Both the position numbers and the translations under genes were made by a program. 64,000 bases of DNA, from NCBI GenBank assembly GCA_003116975.1, contig BGKB01000008.1:594561-658560 (forward strand), written 5' to 3'. The DNA comes from Aurantiochytrium sp. KH105. Its lineage: Eukaryota; Sar; Bigyra; Thraustochytrida; Thraustochytriidae. The notes beneath the pieces are model-generated. The model worked only from the letters and a program-made list of their open reading frames with translations. It was not told the DNA's origin and searched no databases. This document shows, in pieces, positions 61,556 to 64,000 of the stretch; the stretch's first letter is position 1, and the number at the start of each line of letters is the position of its first letter.

Positions 61556-62605
61556 AAAAACAAGAAAATGAGGTGTGGCTTTGTGGCAGGAGATCGAGAG
61601 AGCGAGGAATGGCAGAGGCAACGCAAAGGCAGGAATGGTCAGCGAAATACTGAGGCAAGAGCTGAGCGTGGTTGCTTTTGCTGTCTATGACCACGTGCGA
61701 CAGTGAAGGATGGTTCAACTTGAGCAAAAAAGACGAAATCATAATGGGAGCGAGTGCTCATGGCAGGCGTTTGCTAGGTCACGGCCACGAAAAAAGTACG
61801 CGCGTGGCAGAGCGAGGCGGCGCAGGGTAAGAGCTAGTGCTGAGGCAAGCGCTGACCTCGCCGGCACAGTCATTGTCTCTGCAGTGGATGCGAAAAGCGG
61901 CTCGTTATCGAGAGCTTAAAAAAATGGCAAGCTGGTTGGGCTTGTTCGTCGCAGATCTCGCTGGGAAGGCTGCAGATCGTCCGCGCAGGCTGTGTACAGG
62001 CTTTGACAAGATTTTGTGGCGTCACGTATGCGTTTTGGCATGGATCAGAGGCCTTGGCGGTGGTCCATGAGGCTTTTGTTTCACAGAAGAGGAGGTGTGC
62101 ACGGGCGAGCGAAGCAGCTACACAAGCTGCAGACCCGATGAGACGAGTTTGCCAAGCGGACAGGCACGAATGAGCGCTAGGCAATATGGAGAGTCGTTTT
62201 TAAGATCATTGACACAGGTTGCAGGTGTGTTTGGTGAGGAAGAGAGCCCAGAATGCATTGCACGTGCAAAGTATTGGCTTGGAGATTGGTCTTACGGATA
62301 GAAAAAGGTGCCGCATCGTCAGCGAGTGGTCAAACTTGCGTGCAAGAGCTTGTGTGAGAGCTAGGCTGAGGATCAGAGAAATACTAGCCGCGTTCGAGGT
62401 GCAAGAAGGTGAGCAAGGTAAAAGTGAACCATATGGGACAGCGTTGGCAACGCACGCGAGAGCACGCAAAGATGCGCGATTATGGCCGCAGAGATTTGGA
62501 AAGGCTAGCAAGCATGAGGCAGATCCACGAGAGCAGTTCTGACAGCGTGCTGTCTGTGCAAGTCAAGGCTAGCGTTGGGAACGAGATGTTGCTTGGCTAA
62601 GTAGA
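61556..62605. repeat. Direct repeat copy A (about 1.05 kb)
   Basis: Begins right upstream of the truncated kinase copy (AAAATGAGGTGTGGCTTTG on the plus strand) and is repeated about 1.4 kb to the right. Shared landmarks include CTGCAGATCGTCCGC, GAGGCTTTTGTTTCACAG and GATAGAAAAAGGTGCCGC. No gene is identified inside it. Confidence 0.85.
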
Positions 62606-62955
62606 TGTGCTTTGGTCCGGCCTCAGCCTGCCGGCCCTGGCGGATGATCTGCAAACGAGCTTGCCAAGACTGGTCCAAGTGAGTAGCTTGGCTCTACGAT
62701 CTTTGTTTGGATTGAGCGACTGTTGTTGGAAAGAAAAGCATGATAGTGCATTCGACCCTTTCATTTCTTGTTATTGAGCCGAGATGTTTGTTGGTTGACA
62801 CGTTGTTTGCAGAAAAGATGAGCAGCGTCGTAGGACAGAGCGACGCGTGCGATGCATAGGTCTTGCACGGAGAGGTGGCGTGGCTAGATTTCGTCGGCGT
62901 GGGCGGAGAGCTCGTGCAGGCAGCGCTGTGTGAAAAAAAATACACACACAAAAAC
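62606..62955. other. Spacer between direct repeats A and B
   Basis: About 350 bp not shared by the two copies. Its right end carries a minus-strand pyrimidine tract plus CACAG followed by codons QRCLHEL, faintly like the QRVKEL start of the truncated kinase copy. Confidence 0.45.
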
Positions 62956-64000
62956 ACGAAAACACGAAAATGAGGTGTGGCTTTGTGGCGCGAGATCAAG
63001 CGAGCGAGAGATGGCAGAGGCAAGGAAAAGACAGGAGTGGCCAGCGTAGGACTGGTGCAAGAGCTGAGCGTGGTTGCTTTTGCCATTTAAGGCCATGTGC
63101 GGCAGTGATGGCTGGCTAAACTTGGTCAAAAATCACGAACAGATAAGGAGAGAATATGGGAGCGAGTGTATATGGCAAGCTTTGGCTACGTCACGGCCAC
63201 GAAAAAGTACGCGCGTGGCAAAGCGAGGCGGTGCAGAGTAGGAGGTAGTGTTAAGGCAAGCAGTGAGCTCGTCGACAGAGTCATCGTCTCTGCATTGGAT
63301 GCGAAAAAGGCTCCTATTTAAGGAGGCAAGCTGGCTGGGCTTGTACACCGCAGATCTCGATAGGAAGGCTGCAGATCGTCCGCACAGGCTGTTCGCAGGC
63401 TTTAGCAAGATGTTGCGGCGTCATGTAAGCATTTTCGCATGGATGTAGGGCCTTGGCGGTGGCCCATGAGGCTTTTGTTTCACAGAAGAGGAGATGGACG
63501 CGGGTTCGCGACGCCGCCACGCAAGCTGCAGACCCGGCGAGACGAGTTTGCCAAGCGGATTAGCATAAATGATGATAGACATTGAATGCGATCGTTTGCA
63601 AGATGGTTGACGCCTGTTGCAGTCGTGATTGTCAAGCAAGAGAGCCTAACGTGCATTGTACGTGCAAGTATTGGCTTGGAGACTAGTCTCACGGATAGAA
63701 AAAGGTGCCGCATCGTCAGTGAGTGGTCACATTTGTGTGAGCAAGCTTGCTTGAGAGCTAGGCTACGTATAAGCTAGATATCAGCTGTGTTCGAGGTGCA
63801 AGAAGGCGAGGAAGGTAAAAACGAACAATATGGGACAACGTTGGCAACGCACACGAGAGCATGCAGCTGCAGTGCGATCATAGTCGCAGAGCTTGAGGAA
63901 GGCTGGCAGGCATGTGTCAGATCCGCGAGAGCAGTCTCGGCAGCGCGCGGCTTGTGTAAGTCAAAGGTAGCGTTGCGAGTGAGGTGTTGCTTGGCTATGT
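62956..64000. repeat. Direct repeat copy B, continuing past the window
   Basis: Collinear with copy A at an offset of about 1,397-1,402 bp with substitutions and small indels, and still matching A at the last base. Open frames are not consistently preserved between the copies. Confidence 0.83.

Overview
The window looks like nuclear DNA of a GC-rich, gene-dense eukaryotic microbe. It carries TRAPP, Paf1-complex, NELF, ARL5, UNC45, signal-peptidase and mitoribosome genes. Introns are few, short and GT-AG, and intergenic DNA is full of tetra-, penta- and hexanucleotide microsatellites. The combination (NELF-A present, YY1-like zinc fingers, protist-type CPRC zinc clusters, high GC) fits a thraustochytrid or other stramenopile best. 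That placement is inference, not proof.

Left block (1-4566): the C-terminal part of an ABCF2/ARB1-type ribosome-associated ATPase (+), an unrecognised acidic protein ending in a CaaX box (+), and a YY1-like four-zinc-finger factor (-). Then comes a 19 kb stretch (4567-23601) with no supportable gene, built largely from simple repeats and strand-asymmetric low-complexity DNA.

Central block (23.6-48.1 kb): eleven compact genes on alternating strands. They are CTR9 (-), a giant low-complexity protein with a C-terminal VPS9-like domain (+; one ambiguous base near its start probably hides a frame error), NELF-A (-), mitoribosomal mL41 (-), ARL5 (+), UNC45 (-), a membrane-anchored LCM-family methyltransferase (+), three-exon SPCS1 (-), two-exon PITH protein (+), TRAPPC2/sedlin (-) and an acyl-CoA dehydrogenase (+).

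Right block (48.7-64 kb): a local family of receptor-like genes on the minus strand. The intact member (49604-55087) is reconstructed here as an 11-exon gene. A short first exon is followed by nine tandem leucine-rich-repeat exons (eight of 84 nt, one of 87 nt), all joined by phase-2 introns that are themselves nearly identical. These splice into one long exon encoding ankyrin repeats, a coiled-coil region, a protein kinase domain with HCD in place of HRD, and a RING plus second zinc cluster. A 5'-truncated, frameshifted copy lies at 59.7-61.5 kb and a tail-only relic at 48.7 kb. Two 1.4-kb-spaced direct repeats run off the right edge. This looks like an expanding, exon-shuffling LRR receptor family and is the most interesting part of the window.
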